Numbered from the stretch's first letter, positions 10,050-19,094 are shown. The stretch: 64,000 nucleotides of DNA from Cupriavidus basilensis (GCF_008801925.2 NZ_CP062803.1:3782001-3846000); one strand, 5' to 3'. Numbers and translations: made by a program. Notes: generated from the letters alone by a model not told the origin.

Positions 10050-10853
10050 TCAGAACGTCTTGGTAAGCGACGCGAAGGCGGCTGCCTTGCCGATATAACG
10101 GCCAGGCACATTGGTGTAGACCGACTTGTTGGCATTGGTGTCGATATAAGCGATCGCCAGCGCAAAGCCTTTGCCCAGATCCTTGGTCAACCCCAGCTTC
10201 CAGTCCGTGTACGAGGCGTCCGTGACATTCCTCACCTTCTGGTAGCCGACGTGCGCATTGAGCGTCAGGTCCCAGACGTTCAGCGGCACATTGGCCGACA
10301 GGTCTACGTAGTAGCTGTTCTTGCTGTCGTTGAAGCCGAACAGGTTGGTCACTGCGTGCGAGTATTTCAGGAACACCGGGCCGTAGCCGATGCCGCCGTA
10401 CAGCTCCGTCGTGTACGGGCGTGTGTAGCCGGCCGGATAGTCGCCGGGATAGTAGTATTCCAGCACGCCCACGTCGTAGTTCCATTCGAGCCCGCCCAGC
10501 GTGACGGTGTTCTTGAAGCCGCCGTAGAAATCCATCTCGATCGGCGCCGACACCTTGGCGTTGCTATCGCCAAGCCAGCTGATGCTGGAGTTCCAGTTGC
10601 CCACGTAGAAGCCGCTCGAATGCGTGTAGTCGAACCCGCCCTGGATCGCCGGGCGACGGTTGGACTGCATCAGGCCCCGGTAGCGATACTCGCTGGCCAG
10701 CGTGACGTTGGCCGTGAAGGTGTGCGGCGACGCGTCGGCTGCTGCGGCTGCATCGGGCGCGCCCTGTGCGAAGGCGGCCGGCGTGGCGAGAAGCGTGGCG
10801 CAGGACAGGGTAGCGAGACAGGCGTGCGAAACGTTGAAGCGAAGAGCAGTCAT
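10050..10853 (-). CDS. TorF-family putative outer-membrane porin
   Basis: 267 residues from the ATG at 10853. Residues 1-31 form a signal peptide (…LLATPAAFAQG). The mature part has alternating aromatic and polar strands typical of a small beta-barrel: ANVTLASEYRYRGLMQSNRRPAIQGGFDY, GFYVGNWNSSISWL, MDFYGGFKN, YTTELYGGIGYGP and SYYVDLSANVPL. It ends in SLTKTF, and a terminal phenylalanine is the usual barrel-assembly signal. The pattern matches the bacterial TIGR02001 (TorF) family of putative porins; solute unknown. It has its own upstream region and no terminator I can see. Confidence 0.85.
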   Translation of the reverse strand: MTALRFNVSHACLATLSCATLLATPAAFAQGAPDAAAAADASPHTFTANVTLASEYRYRGLMQSNRRPAIQGGFDYTHSSGFYVGNWNSSISWLGDSNAKVSAPIEMDFYGGFKNTVTLGGLEWNYDVGVLEYYYPGDYPAGYTRPYTTELYGGIGYGPVFLKYSHAVTNLFGFNDSKNSYYVDLSANVPLNVWDLTLNAHVGYQKVRNVTDASYTDWKLGLTKDLGKGFALAIAYIDTNANKSVYTNVPGRYIGKAAAFASLTKTF

Positions 10854-11383
10854 GGATAACTTGGCAATTGGAAGAACTTCGATCGGTGGACAGTCACGCA
10901 TGCAGCGACGACTGAAGCCACGGCGAGCGTCAGGATGACAGTGGCCGCGGCGCGACCGGAACAGTACGGGCACGCGCCTAAAATAGGTGTCAAGAAAATA
11001 CCGGCCCGCCAAGGGATGGCGTAAAAATCGTAAAGGGAACGTCCCGGCATACCCTGGGATGAACCGGCAGGTCCCGCGAGGGGGTGATGCGGTTGCGCAA
11101 AAGCCGACCGGCCGGTCACCACATATCGTCAGATTCCTGTAAGCTGCGAAAAAATTGTGCGCTGCGTTCGGCCTGGCCGGACGCATGGCAGACACAAAGG
11201 GCAGACACAAAAGGGCCAAAGACGTCCGCCCGCCTAGCAGATCAGTGGCATTGTCAGAATGAGCCGAAGCGGTTCTGGCCAGGCGCGTTGCCATGTCGTG
11301 GCAGTCGTACGACAAGCTCGCGTGCCAGCGCCGGAATCATTTTGACAGCGCCTCAAAGACGCCAGCAAAAGGAGAAATTGACG
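10854..11383. other. Divergent intergenic region between the porin gene and pntAa
   Basis: About 530 bp without a supported gene. It must hold the promoters of both flanking genes. Visible elements are a perfect 12-bp palindrome GACCGGCCGGTC at 11106-11117 and a TTGACA box at about 11342-11347 with no good -10 box behind it. Long open frames on the minus strand are extensions of the porin frame without protein-like character. Confidence 0.5.
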
Positions 11384-12505
11384 ATGCACATCGGCATCCC
11401 GCAGGAGACGCGGGCAGGTGAGACTCGTGTCGCCGCCACCCCGGAGACGGTCAAGAAGTACGTGACCCAGGGCCATCAGGTCATCGTCCAGTCGGGAGCC
11501 GGCGTACGCGCCAGCGTGCCGGACTCGGCGTATGAGGCCGTCGGCGCCACCATTGGCACCGCGGCGCAAGCCTTCGGCGCGCAGTTGGTGCTGAAGGTCC
11601 GCGCCCCCGTCGATGCCGAGCTCGCGCTGATGAAGCCGGGCGCCGTGCTGGTCGGCATGCTCAATCCCTTCGACGCAGAGAACAACGCGCGCATGGCGGG
11701 CGCCACGCTGACCGCCTTCGCGCTGGAAGCCGCGCCGCGCACCACGCGCGCGCAGAGCATGGACGTGCTCTCTTCCCAGGCCAATATCGCCGGCTACAAG
11801 GCCGTGCTGGTCGCCGCGCATCATTACCAGCGTTTCATGCCCATGCTGATGACCGCCGCCGGCACCGTCAAGGCGGCCCGCGTGCTGATTCTCGGCGCCG
11901 GCGTGGCGGGCCTGCAGGCCATCGCCACCGCCAAGCGGCTGGGCGCGGTCATCGAAGCCTCCGACGTGCGCCCCGCCGTCAAGGAACAGATCGAATCGCT
12001 GGGCGCCAAATTCCTCGATGTGCCCTTCGTCACCGACGAAGAGCGCGAGATCGCGCAGGGCGTGGGCGGCTATGCCCGCCCCATGCCGCCCGACTGGATG
12101 CGGCGCCAGGCCGAACTGGTGCACGAGCGCGCCAAGGCCGCCGACATCGTCATCACTACCGCGCTGATCCCGGGCCGCCAGGCGCCGGTGCTGCTCAAGG
12201 AAGAAACCGTGCAGGCGATGAAGCCGGGCTCGGTGGTGGTCGACCTCGCCGCGGCGCAGGGCGGCAACTGCCCGCTGACGGTGGCTGACGAAGTGGTGGA
12301 ACGCCACGGCGTCACGCTGATCGGGCACACCAACCTGGCCAGCATGGTGGCAGCCGACGCGTCGGCGCTTTATGCGCGCAACGTGCTCGACTTCCTCAAG
12401 CTCGTCATCGACAAGGAAGGCCAGTTCACGCTGAACCTGGAGGACGATATCGTCGCCGCCTGCCTGATGTGCAAGGATGGCCAGGTGGTCCGCGGCGCGT
12501 CCTGA
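11384..12505 (+). CDS. pntAa: NAD(P) transhydrogenase subunit alpha, part 1 (NAD-binding domain I)
   Basis: 373 residues; the ATG follows AAGGAGA. It is the soluble dI component of proton-translocating transhydrogenase, binding NAD(H): MHIGIPQETRAGETRVAATPETV start, RAQSMDVLSSQANIAGYKAV, the Rossmann motif ILGAGVAGLQAIATAKRLGA, and the flexible-loop region GYARPMPPDWM. In this split form the membrane part of the alpha subunit is encoded separately (pntAb, 815 bp downstream). The enzyme uses the proton gradient to reduce NADP+ with NADH. panD separates it from pntAb. Confidence 0.95.
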   Translation: MHIGIPQETRAGETRVAATPETVKKYVTQGHQVIVQSGAGVRASVPDSAYEAVGATIGTAAQAFGAQLVLKVRAPVDAELALMKPGAVLVGMLNPFDAENNARMAGATLTAFALEAAPRTTRAQSMDVLSSQANIAGYKAVLVAAHHYQRFMPMLMTAAGTVKAARVLILGAGVAGLQAIATAKRLGAVIEASDVRPAVKEQIESLGAKFLDVPFVTDEEREIAQGVGGYARPMPPDWMRRQAELVHERAKAADIVITTALIPGRQAPVLLKEETVQAMKPGSVVVDLAAAQGGNCPLTVADEVVERHGVTLIGHTNLASMVAADASALYARNVLDFLKLVIDKEGQFTLNLEDDIVAACLMCKDGQVVRGAS

Positions 12506-12727
12506 AGCGGCAGCGGGCCCGCCGCGGCCCGGTCGCTTTAGAATGGCGCCAGGCGGTTCCGGCCAGGTGCAGGGTAGCGCGCCTGCCGCTATCGGGCAGT
12601 ACTGCCGGTGCGGCTGGCCGGGCTGGCCGATACCCGGGCCCCGGAACCATTCCAAGTGGCCCATCAGGACTCAACCCCAGGGGCTACCCTACAAGCTCAT
12701 CCAGCATCAACCAAGGACGTATCACCC

Positions 12728-13090
12728 ATGCAACGCATCATGCTCCGCGCCAAGCTCCATCGTGTCACCGTGACACAGGCGGACCTCAACTATGAGGGGT
12801 CATGCGGCATCGACGAGAATCTGCTCGAAGCGGCCGACATGAAGGAGTTCGAGAAAATCGAGCTATACAACGTCAACAATGGCGAGCGCTTCTCCACCTA
12901 CATCATCAAGGGCGTGCGCGGCAGCGGCGAGATCTCGCTCAACGGCGCGGCCGCACGGCGCGCGCACCTGGGCGACCATCTCATCATCTGCACCTACGCG
13001 CCGATGAGCGATGAAGAGATCGCCACCTACAAGCCGAAGATCATCCTGGTGGACGACAACAACGCCATCAAGGAAATCAAGAAGGTGTAA
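12728..13090 (+). CDS. panD: Aspartate 1-decarboxylase
   Basis: 120 residues, with AAGGA ten bases before the ATG. It makes beta-alanine from aspartate for pantothenate and coenzyme A. The self-cleavage site is intact: [13 protein letters not shown], with Gly24-Ser25 as in E. coli, where Ser25 becomes the pyruvoyl cofactor. Also present are K9 (LRAKLHR), the [12 protein letters not shown] block, and [23 protein letters not shown]. It lies in the gap between pntAa and pntAb, in the same direction, 222 bp after pntAa. A palindrome (13166-13192) separates it from pntAb. Confidence 0.96.
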   Translation: MQRIMLRAKLHRVTVTQADLNYEGSCGIDENLLEAADMKEFEKIELYNVNNGERFSTYIIKGVRGSGEISLNGAAARRAHLGDHLIICTYAPMSDEEIATYKPKIILVDDNNAIKEIKKV

Positions 13091-13165
13091 GCAAATGAGG
13101 ACATCGCGCCGGGAGCCAACGCCGGTGCGGTGCCTGCATCCGGCGTGCGATTTTCGGATTCAGCC

Positions 13166-13192
13166 GTACCGTCACCCCTGGGGTGACGGTAC
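13166..13192. repeat. Perfect 27-bp palindrome between panD and pntAb
   Basis: Arms GTACCGTCACCCC and GGGGTGACGGTAC flank a single T. It lies 76 bp after the panD stop and 128 bp before pntAb. No T-run follows, so it is either a weak terminator or stability hairpin for panD, or a dyad operator for the pntAb-pntB promoter. Confidence 0.85.
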
Positions 13193-13320
13193 CTAAGCGA
13201 CAGACGACAACGCGGCACCAGGCGGGGCATCGATGCAGTAGGCGCTCACAGGCGCCTGGCCAGGCAAAAGAACACGGGACAACCGCGCAGCAAGGCATTC
13301 AAGCAACGGAGGAGAAGTCG

Positions 13321-13653
13321 ATGGAAATGGTGAACCACACGGTGATCAACCTGATCATCTTCGTGCTAGCGATCTACGTGGGCTACCACGTGGTCTGGAC
13401 GGTGACGCCCGCCCTGCACACCCCGCTGATGGCCGTGACCAATGCGATCTCGGCCATCATCATCGTCGGCGCCATGCTGGCTGCCGGCCTGACCGAGGGC
13501 CCCGTGGGCCGCACCATGGGCACGCTGGCGGTCGCGCTCGCCGCGGTCAACGTGTTCGGCGGCTTCCTGGTGACACAGCGCATGCTGGAGATGTTCAAGA
13601 AGAAGGAACCTAAGGCCAAGGCCGGCAAGGGTCATGAGGAGGGCGCCAAGTGA
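13321..13653 (+). CDS. pntAb: NAD(P) transhydrogenase subunit alpha, part 2 (membrane)
   Basis: 110 residues; the ATG follows GGAGGAG. Three hydrophobic helices are visible (about 8-25, 35-58, 66-86): [31 protein letters not shown] and [21 protein letters not shown]. The tail is lysine-rich ([13 protein letters not shown]). It supplies the alpha part of the proton channel of transhydrogenase. The pntB start overlaps its stop, so the two are translationally coupled. It has its own strong ribosome binding site and 230 bp of upstream sequence, so separate expression from pntAa is possible. Confidence 0.93.
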   Translation: MEMVNHTVINLIIFVLAIYVGYHVVWTVTPALHTPLMAVTNAISAIIIVGAMLAAGLTEGPVGRTMGTLAVALAAVNVFGGFLVTQRMLEMFKKKEPKAKAGKGHEEGAK

Positions 13654-15110
13654 GCATGAACCTCGTCACCCTGCTCTACCTGCTCGCCTCGGTCTGCTTC
13701 ATCCAGGCGCTCAAGGGCCTGTCCCATCCCAGCTCCGCGCGGCGCGGCAATGCCTTCGGCATGATCGGCATGGCCATTGCCGCGGTGACCACGCTGGTGC
13801 TGATCGCCAAGCTCAAAAGCGAGTTCCTGGCCATCGGCGCGGGCCAGTCGTCGGTCAGCGAAGGCATGGCGCTGATCTTCGGTGCGCTGGTGGTTGGCGG
13901 CGGCATCGGCGCCTACGTGGCAAGAAAGGTCGAGATGACCAAGATGCCCGAGCTGGTGGCCGCCATGCACTCGCTGATCGGTATGGCCGCGGTCTGCATC
14001 GCGGTGGCCGTGGTGGCCGAGCCGTCGGCATTCAGCATCACGCCGCCGGGCTCGCACGATATCCCGTTTGGCAACCGCATCGAGCTGTTCATCGGCTGCT
14101 TTGTCGGCGCCATCACCTTCTCCGGTTCGGTGATCGCCTTCGGCAAGCTGTCGGGCAAGTACAAGTTCCGCCTGTTCCAGGGCGCGCCGGTGTCCTTTGC
14201 CGGGCAGCACTTGCTGAACCTGCTGCTGGCGGTGGCCATGATCGGCTTCGGCATCATCTTCTGCCTGTCGCAGGACTGGCTGCCCTTCCTGCTGATGCTG
14301 GCGATCGCCTTCGTGCTGGGCGTGCTGATCATCATCCCGATCGGCGGCGCCGACATGCCGGTGGTGGTGTCGATGCTGAACTCGTACTCGGGCTGGGCCG
14401 CGGCGGGCATCGGCTTCTCGCTGAACAACCCGATGCTGATCATTGCCGGCTCGCTGGTGGGGTCCTCCGGCGCCATCCTCTCGTACATCATGTGCCGCGC
14501 CATGAACCGCTCGTTCTTCAACGTGCTGCTCGGCGGCTTTGGTGGCGCGCCCGCGGCAGCCGCTGCCGGCGGCCAGGCGCAGCGCAACGTGAAGTCCGGC
14601 TCGGCCGACGACGCGGCCTTCCTGATGGGCAATGCCGAGACCGTGATCATCGTCCCGGGCTACGGCCTGGCGGTGGCGCGCGCGCAGCATGCGCTCAAGG
14701 AACTGACGGAGAAGCTGGTCGAGAAAGGCGTGACGGTGAAGTACGCCATCCACCCGGTGGCGGGCCGCATGCCGGGCCACATGAACGTGCTGCTGGCCGA
14801 GGCCGAAGTGCCTTACGACCAGGTCTTCGAAATGGAGGACATCAACAGCGAGTTCGGCCAGGCGGACGTGGTACTGGTGCTGGGCGCCAACGACGTAGTG
14901 AACCCCGCCGCCAAGACCGATCCCGCCTCGCCGATTGCCGGCATGCCGATCCTGGAAGCCTACAAGGCCAAGACCATCATCGTGAACAAGCGCTCGATGG
15001 CCGCTGGCTACGCGGGCCTGGACAACGAGCTGTTCTACATGGACAAGACCATGATGGTGTTCGGCGATGCCAAGAAGGTGGTGGAAGACATGGGCAAGGC
15101 AATCGAGTAA
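13650..15110 (+). CDS. pntB: NAD(P) transhydrogenase subunit beta
   Basis: 486 residues from a GTG that overlaps the pntAb stop; an ATG two codons later is an alternative. The N-terminal half is membrane-embedded with many helices. The C-terminal third is the NADP-binding dIII domain, with [63 protein letters not shown] and [19 protein letters not shown]. Together with PntAa/PntAb it couples proton entry to NADPH formation. A clear terminator follows at 15163-15186. Confidence 0.96.
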   Translation: MSMNLVTLLYLLASVCFIQALKGLSHPSSARRGNAFGMIGMAIAAVTTLVLIAKLKSEFLAIGAGQSSVSEGMALIFGALVVGGGIGAYVARKVEMTKMPELVAAMHSLIGMAAVCIAVAVVAEPSAFSITPPGSHDIPFGNRIELFIGCFVGAITFSGSVIAFGKLSGKYKFRLFQGAPVSFAGQHLLNLLLAVAMIGFGIIFCLSQDWLPFLLMLAIAFVLGVLIIIPIGGADMPVVVSMLNSYSGWAAAGIGFSLNNPMLIIAGSLVGSSGAILSYIMCRAMNRSFFNVLLGGFGGAPAAAAAGGQAQRNVKSGSADDAAFLMGNAETVIIVPGYGLAVARAQHALKELTEKLVEKGVTVKYAIHPVAGRMPGHMNVLLAEAEVPYDQVFEMEDINSEFGQADVVLVLGANDVVNPAAKTDPASPIAGMPILEAYKAKTIIVNKRSMAAGYAGLDNELFYMDKTMMVFGDAKKVVEDMGKAIE

Positions 15111-15162
15111 GCACGCCTCAAGCACCAGAAACGGGCATGCGCCCGTATCCGCCGCCACGAAG

Positions 15163-15186
15163 AGCGCGACACTGTCGCGCTTTTTT
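15163..15186 (+). terminator. Intrinsic terminator after pntB
   Basis: Stem AGCGCGAC / GTCGCGCT with loop ACT, followed by six T residues, 52 bp past the pntB stop. Confidence 0.88.
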
Positions 15187-15404
15187 CCATCTTGCCGGGG
15201 TCCGGTTGCGCGCAAGCGCGAGCACGCTATACTGGTTTCCGGTCACCGGCCATGGCACGCGCCGGTCATCCAAAACGGGCCAGGTGTAGTCCAGCGCGGT
15301 GGGCCGCTCCGAACCGATCCGTCCGCTGGCCTTGCCGCGCCGGATCTCCAGCCGCGCCAAACCACCCGCCCGAAGTGTCTGCCGACACCGGAGCCGAACG
15401 CAAC

Positions 15405-16451
15405 ATGACATTCAACCCCCAGGACAGGAATCTGTCGGTCTTCCATCACCCGATTCTCACGGTGCTCGTCGACGACAGTAAATCGTTCATCGACAGCCTG
15501 GCGTTCCAGATGGATCCGTCGCGCCCGGTGGTGACATTCACCGACCCCCGCGAAGCCCTGCAATGGATCCGCGAGACCTACACCACGCGCTCGACCGGCT
15601 TCCTTCCCGTGCGGGTCACGCACGACGACCTGACCTTCCTGACCGAGCGGCGCACCGTGCAGCTCGATATCGACCGCATCTACCGGCAAATCCACGACTA
15701 CAACCGCTTTGTGCAGCCGGGCGTGATCGTGGTCGATTACTCGATGCCGCAGATGAACGGGCTGGAGTTCTGCCAGGCCCTGCAGGACCTGCCGTGCAAG
15801 ACCATCCTGCTGACCGGCACCGCCGACGAAGGCATTGCCGTGCAGGGCTTCAACCACGGGCTGATCGACCGCTACGTGAAGAAGCATGACAGCAACATGG
15901 TCGAGCGGCTGGACCAGGAGATCGACGCACTCCAGCAGCAGTATTTCGCCACCCTGTCGCGCACGCTGCGCGACCTGCTGACGCGCCACTCGTTTTCCTT
16001 CCTGTCGGACCCGGCGATCTGCGAGCGGGTGCGCCAGGTCACCGCGCGTTACGGCTTTGTCGAGTACTACCTCTACCCCAACCCGGCCGGCATCCTGATG
16101 CTGACGGCGCAGGGCCAGGCCACGCTGATGGTGATCGAGACACGCGCCGGCCTGATCAACCAGGTGGAATCCGCGGAAGCTTACGATGCGCCGGCGGCCC
16201 TGATCGAGGGACTGCGCGAAGGCCGCATCGTGCCTTTCTTCTGGCCGGGCAACGGCATGTACACGCCGGCCTGCATCGACTGGGAGCAATATTGCCTGCC
16301 GGCCGAGCGCTGCGAAGGGCGTGAGGATTATTTCTACGCGCTGTTCGACCTGCCGCGCCATTTGCTGCAGGAGCCGGTGGTCAGCTTCCAGGGCTTCCTG
16401 GACGATTTTGCCCGTCACCCCGAGCGGGTCACCGGGCGCGCAGCGCGCTAA
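15405..16451 (+). CDS. Response regulator with an interrupted receiver domain (PhcQ/LqsR-like)
   Basis: 348 residues. Receiver-domain residues are present: acidic pair D23-D24, phosphoacceptor D111 in VVDYSMPQMNGLEF, T137 in ILLTGTAD and K159 in DRYVKKH. The distance from D24 to D111 is about 87 residues, against about 45 in ordinary receivers, so roughly 40 residues (about 58-105, rich in charged residues and including TFLTERRTVQLDIDRIYRQIHDY) are inserted. The C-terminal 190 residues hold no DNA-binding domain that I recognise. Such regulators occur in Phc and Lqs signalling systems, and phcA and phcB-like genes are in this window; the assignment is an inference. Confidence 0.65.
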   Translation: MTFNPQDRNLSVFHHPILTVLVDDSKSFIDSLAFQMDPSRPVVTFTDPREALQWIRETYTTRSTGFLPVRVTHDDLTFLTERRTVQLDIDRIYRQIHDYNRFVQPGVIVVDYSMPQMNGLEFCQALQDLPCKTILLTGTADEGIAVQGFNHGLIDRYVKKHDSNMVERLDQEIDALQQQYFATLSRTLRDLLTRHSFSFLSDPAICERVRQVTARYGFVEYYLYPNPAGILMLTAQGQATLMVIETRAGLINQVESAEAYDAPAALIEGLREGRIVPFFWPGNGMYTPACIDWEQYCLPAERCEGREDYFYALFDLPRHLLQEPVVSFQGFLDDFARHPERVTGRAAR

Positions 16452-16457
16452 GCCACA

Positions 16458-16488
16458 GCGCGCAGGAGAGCGAGCCTCTCCTGCGCGC
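16458..16488. terminator. T-less hairpin between convergent genes
   Basis: A perfect 13-bp stem GCGCGCAGGAGAG / CTCTCCTGCGCGC with loop CGAGC fills the gap between two convergent genes. No T-run follows on either strand, so it may block transcription weakly or protect 3' ends. Confidence 0.55.
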
Positions 16489-16494
16489 GCCGCA

Positions 16495-17769
16495 TCAGGC
16501 CGAAGGCTGCGCGGGGGCGTTGCGGTTGCCGCCTCGCACCATGTCGAAACGGAACAGCCGGCACTCGATATTGCCGTTGTACAGCGGCGTGCGGCGCGAC
16601 TCCTTGAGCCGCAAGCGGCGCGGCAGCGTCAGGTCGCCAGTGAACACCCATGCCTGCCAGCCCGCGAAATGCTGCTTGAGCGTGGTGGCGAAGGCGCTGG
16701 CGAACTGATTGGCGGCCTCGTCATCGATCTCGTCGACCGGTGCTTCGTCCATCGGCCGCCGGCGTTCTCCCCGCACGGCAATCCGCTCGCCATACGGCGG
16801 GTTCATCAGCATCAGGCCGGGTGCCGCGAACGGCGGCTGCGCAAAGCGCGCATCCACTTGCTTCAACCGCACTTCGCCGGGCAAGCCCGCGCGTTCCCAG
16901 TTGGCTTGCGACATCGACAGCAGGTCGGTGGAAATATCGCTGCCGGCGAGTTCCAGGGGCTCGGACGCGACGCGCTTGCGCGCGGCCTCCTCGTCATCCC
17001 GCGCAGCCGCCTTCAGCGCATTCCACGTCTTGTTGTCGGCACCCTTCAGGCGCTCGAAGCCAAAGCTGCGGTTCGCGCCAGGAGCCAGGCCAAGGGCCAC
17101 CTGGGCCGCTTCCACCAGGAAGGTGCCGCTGCCGCACATCGGATCGTAGAACGGGCGCTCGGTCTGGCCTGGCACCCACCCGGCCAGGCGCAGGATGCCG
17201 GCGGCCAGGTTTTCCTTCAGCGGCGCCTCACCCTTCTCCAGGCGCCAGCCCCGCTTGAACAGCGGATCGCCCGAGGTGTCGAGATAGAGCGTGCAATCGT
17301 GCTCGGTCAGGTGAGCATAAATGCGCACATCCGGATTCACGGTATCGACGCTGGGCCGCTCGCCCGAGCGCTCGCGCATGGCGTCGCAAACGCCGTCCTT
17401 GATACGCAGGGCGATAAAGTTCAGGCTCTGCAGCGGCGAGCGATGCGACGTGACGTCCACCCGGAGCGTCTCATCCGGCGTGAACCAATGATCCCAGCGC
17501 TGGGCGCGCACCAGGTCATAGATGTCGTCTTCGCGGCGGTAGCCGCGGTTGGCGACCCGCATCAGCACCCGGCTGGCAATGCGCGAGTGCAGGTTGACGG
17601 CGTAGGCCGCGGCCATCTCGCCCGAGAAAGTGACGCCACCGGGCATTTCTCGATGGACCTGGATGGGGGCGAGCCTGGCCAGGCCGGGCCGGGCTGCGAT
17701 CTCGTGCAACTCTTCGGCAAGTGCGCTCTCGAGGCCGCGCGGGCAGGAGGCAAAAAAGGCTTGGGACAT
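16495..17769 (-). CDS. THUMP-domain class I RNA methyltransferase (RlmL/UPF0020 family)
   Basis: 424 residues. The N-terminus (MSQAFFASCPRGLESALAEEL…) is the ferredoxin-like and THUMP RNA-binding region. The methyltransferase domain carries FYDPMCGSGTFLVEAA (SAM motif), GSDIS, and the catalytic MNPPYGER typical of N-methylation of guanine bases. It resembles the N-terminal half of RlmKL, which methylates G2445 of 23S rRNA, but lacks the RlmK half. The likely product is m2G in 23S rRNA; target inferred from family. It follows the terminator of the DsbA-like gene, so it is probably transcribed from its own promoter. Confidence 0.85.
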   Translation of the reverse strand: MSQAFFASCPRGLESALAEELHEIAARPGLARLAPIQVHREMPGGVTFSGEMAAAYAVNLHSRIASRVLMRVANRGYRREDDIYDLVRAQRWDHWFTPDETLRVDVTSHRSPLQSLNFIALRIKDGVCDAMRERSGERPSVDTVNPDVRIYAHLTEHDCTLYLDTSGDPLFKRGWRLEKGEAPLKENLAAGILRLAGWVPGQTERPFYDPMCGSGTFLVEAAQVALGLAPGANRSFGFERLKGADNKTWNALKAAARDDEEAARKRVASEPLELAGSDISTDLLSMSQANWERAGLPGEVRLKQVDARFAQPPFAAPGLMLMNPPYGERIAVRGERRRPMDEAPVDEIDDEAANQFASAFATTLKQHFAGWQAWVFTGDLTLPRRLRLKESRRTPLYNGNIECRLFRFDMVRGGNRNAPAQPSA

Positions 17770-17790
17770 GGCTTGGGAATTCCTGCAAAC

Positions 17791-17813
17791 AAAAACGTCC
17801 GCCGTAGCGGACG
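17791..17813 (-). terminator. Intrinsic terminator after the DsbA-family isomerase gene
   Basis: On the minus strand the stem CGTCCGC / GCGGACG with a TACG loop is followed by TTTTT. It lies about 40 bp past the gene's stop and just upstream of the RNA methyltransferase gene. Confidence 0.85.
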
Positions 17814-17850
17814 GGGTCGGATAGCGCGCAGTGTACCGCGCTCCGGGGCT

Positions 17851-18456
17851 TCAGCCCGCCGCGAGGGCGCGATCGAGGAAGTCCAGGCGGTCCTGGCCCC
17901 AGAAAGGCTGGCCGTCATAGACGTACCACGGCGCGCCGAACGCGCCGACGGAAACCGCGTCCTGGGTGTGCTGGGTATAGGCGGCCTGGACAGCCTGCGC
18001 GTCGCTCGCCTTGAGCAGCGCCGCGCCTTCCAGGCCGATGCTGTCGGCCAGCTGCGCCAGCGTGGCGGCGTCAGCGATATTGCGTTGCTCGGCCCACAGG
18101 GCGCGGCCAATGGCGCCGATCAGCTCCATCGCTCGGGCGGTGCCATGGGCCAGCTGCACGGCGATGACCAGCTTGCTGGCGGCGTCGCCGGAGACCGGGA
18201 AAAAGGTTGGCTGCGGGTTCAGCGGCACGCCAAGAAACTCGCTCCAGCGGGCCAGCTCGACCAGGCGGTAAGCCTGGCGCTGCGGCGGACGCTGCGCCAG
18301 CGGCAAGCCCCCCGAAACGGAGAACACGCGGCCCAGGTCGCAGGGCTTGAGATTGACTTGCACGCCATGCTTGGCTGCAATCGCGGTGAAGCGTTCGTGG
18401 CCAAGGTAGACGAAAGGCGATTGCGGGGTGAGGTAGTAGTCGACCTGCTTGCTCAT
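17851..18456 (-). CDS. DsbA-family protein, 2-hydroxychromene-2-carboxylate isomerase-like
   Basis: About 201 residues. Two adjacent ATGs exist; the second (18456) has better spacing from AGAGGA. The thioredoxin-fold pattern VDYYLTPQSPFVYLGHERF at the N-terminus has the serine-containing SPF/Y signature of HCCA isomerases rather than a CxxC, so it is not a disulfide oxidase. The C-terminus SVGAFGAPWYVYDGQPFWGQDRLDFL matches the family's cis-proline and FWGxDR region. Members use glutathione to isomerise aromatic ring-cleavage products. No aromatic-degradation genes are nearby, so the substrate is unknown. Confidence 0.87.
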   Translation of the reverse strand: MSKQVDYYLTPQSPFVYLGHERFTAIAAKHGVQVNLKPCDLGRVFSVSGGLPLAQRPPQRQAYRLVELARWSEFLGVPLNPQPTFFPVSGDAASKLVIAVQLAHGTARAMELIGAIGRALWAEQRNIADAATLAQLADSIGLEGAALLKASDAQAVQAAYTQHTQDAVSVGAFGAPWYVYDGQPFWGQDRLDFLDRALAAG

Positions 18457-18540
18457 CATGTCCTCTGGACGGAGTGGGGCGAGACAACCGCGCGGTGAAT
18501 GCGGCGATGCTGCGTGAAACGAAGGAAATACGATACGAGA

Positions 18541-18586
18541 AAAAACCCAAACCCGGCGGCCCGCGCAGGCGATGCGCGCGGCCGCC
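18541..18586 (-). terminator. Terminator after hemJ
   Basis: On the minus strand a GC-rich stem (GGCGGCCGCGCGCA pairing imperfectly with TGCGCGGGCCGCC) is followed by GGGTTTGGGTTTTTT. It lies 13 bp past the hemJ stop. Confidence 0.75.
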
Positions 18587-18598
18587 TGCCAACGCGCG

Positions 18599-19021
18599 TC
18601 AGAACGGCTTGACCACCACCAGGATCACCACCGCCAGCAGCACCAGCACCGGCAACTCGTTGAACCAGCGATAGAAGGTGTGCGATCGTGTATTGCGCCC
18701 GCCCTCGAACTTCTTGAGCAGCACGCCGCAGCCATGGTGATAGCCGATCAGCACCAGCACCAGCGCCAGCTTGGCATGCATCCAGCCCTGCCCAGGGCCG
18801 CGCCCGATCCCGTAGCCGATATACAGCCACAGCCCGAACACCAGCGCCGGCACCGCCAGCATGGTCATGAAGCGGTAGAGCTTGCGCGCCATCAGCAGCA
18901 GGCGCTGCACGCTCGCCGGCTCGCGCTCCATGGCGAGGTTGACGAAGATGCGAGGCAGGTAGAACAGGCCAGCGAACCAGGAAACAACGAAAACGATGTG
19001 CAGCGCTTTAACCCAGAGCAT
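18599..19021 (-). CDS. hemJ: Protoporphyrinogen IX oxidase HemJ (CopD/UPF0093 family)
   Basis: 140 residues with four membrane helices. The start MLWVKALHIVFVVSWFAGLFYLPRIFVNLA is the HemJ signature, with H8 as the conserved haem-ligand histidine; the second conserved residue K84 is in WMHAKLALV. HemJ oxidises protoporphyrinogen IX to protoporphyrin IX in haem synthesis and replaces HemG/HemY in many bacteria. A palindromic element lies 21 bp upstream (19042-19065). It is downstream of proA in the same direction with a hairpin between, so it may be separately controlled. Confidence 0.93.
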   Translation of the reverse strand: MLWVKALHIVFVVSWFAGLFYLPRIFVNLAMEREPASVQRLLLMARKLYRFMTMLAVPALVFGLWLYIGYGIGRGPGQGWMHAKLALVLVLIGYHHGCGVLLKKFEGGRNTRSHTFYRWFNELPVLVLLAVVILVVVKPF

Positions 19022-19041
19022 CTGGTCTTCTTTCTGGTTGG

Positions 19042-19065
19042 GTTCCCATGGGAACGCATGGGAAC
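19042..19065. promoter_or_regulatory. Palindrome plus extra half-site upstream of hemJ
   Basis: GTTCCCATGGGAAC (19042-19055) is a perfect 14-bp palindrome, and a further half-site ATGGGAAC follows at 19058-19065. It lies 21-44 bp upstream of the hemJ start codon, where an operator would act. The binding protein is unknown. Confidence 0.45.
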
Positions 19066-19094
19066 AGTGAAACGGTGGGAATGCGCAACGGGAA

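Noticed and set aside
10854..11315. N-terminal extension of the porin gene to a 421-residue protein
   Set aside because: The signal peptide starts at the ATG at 10853; the upstream part is not protein-like and lies in the promoter region.
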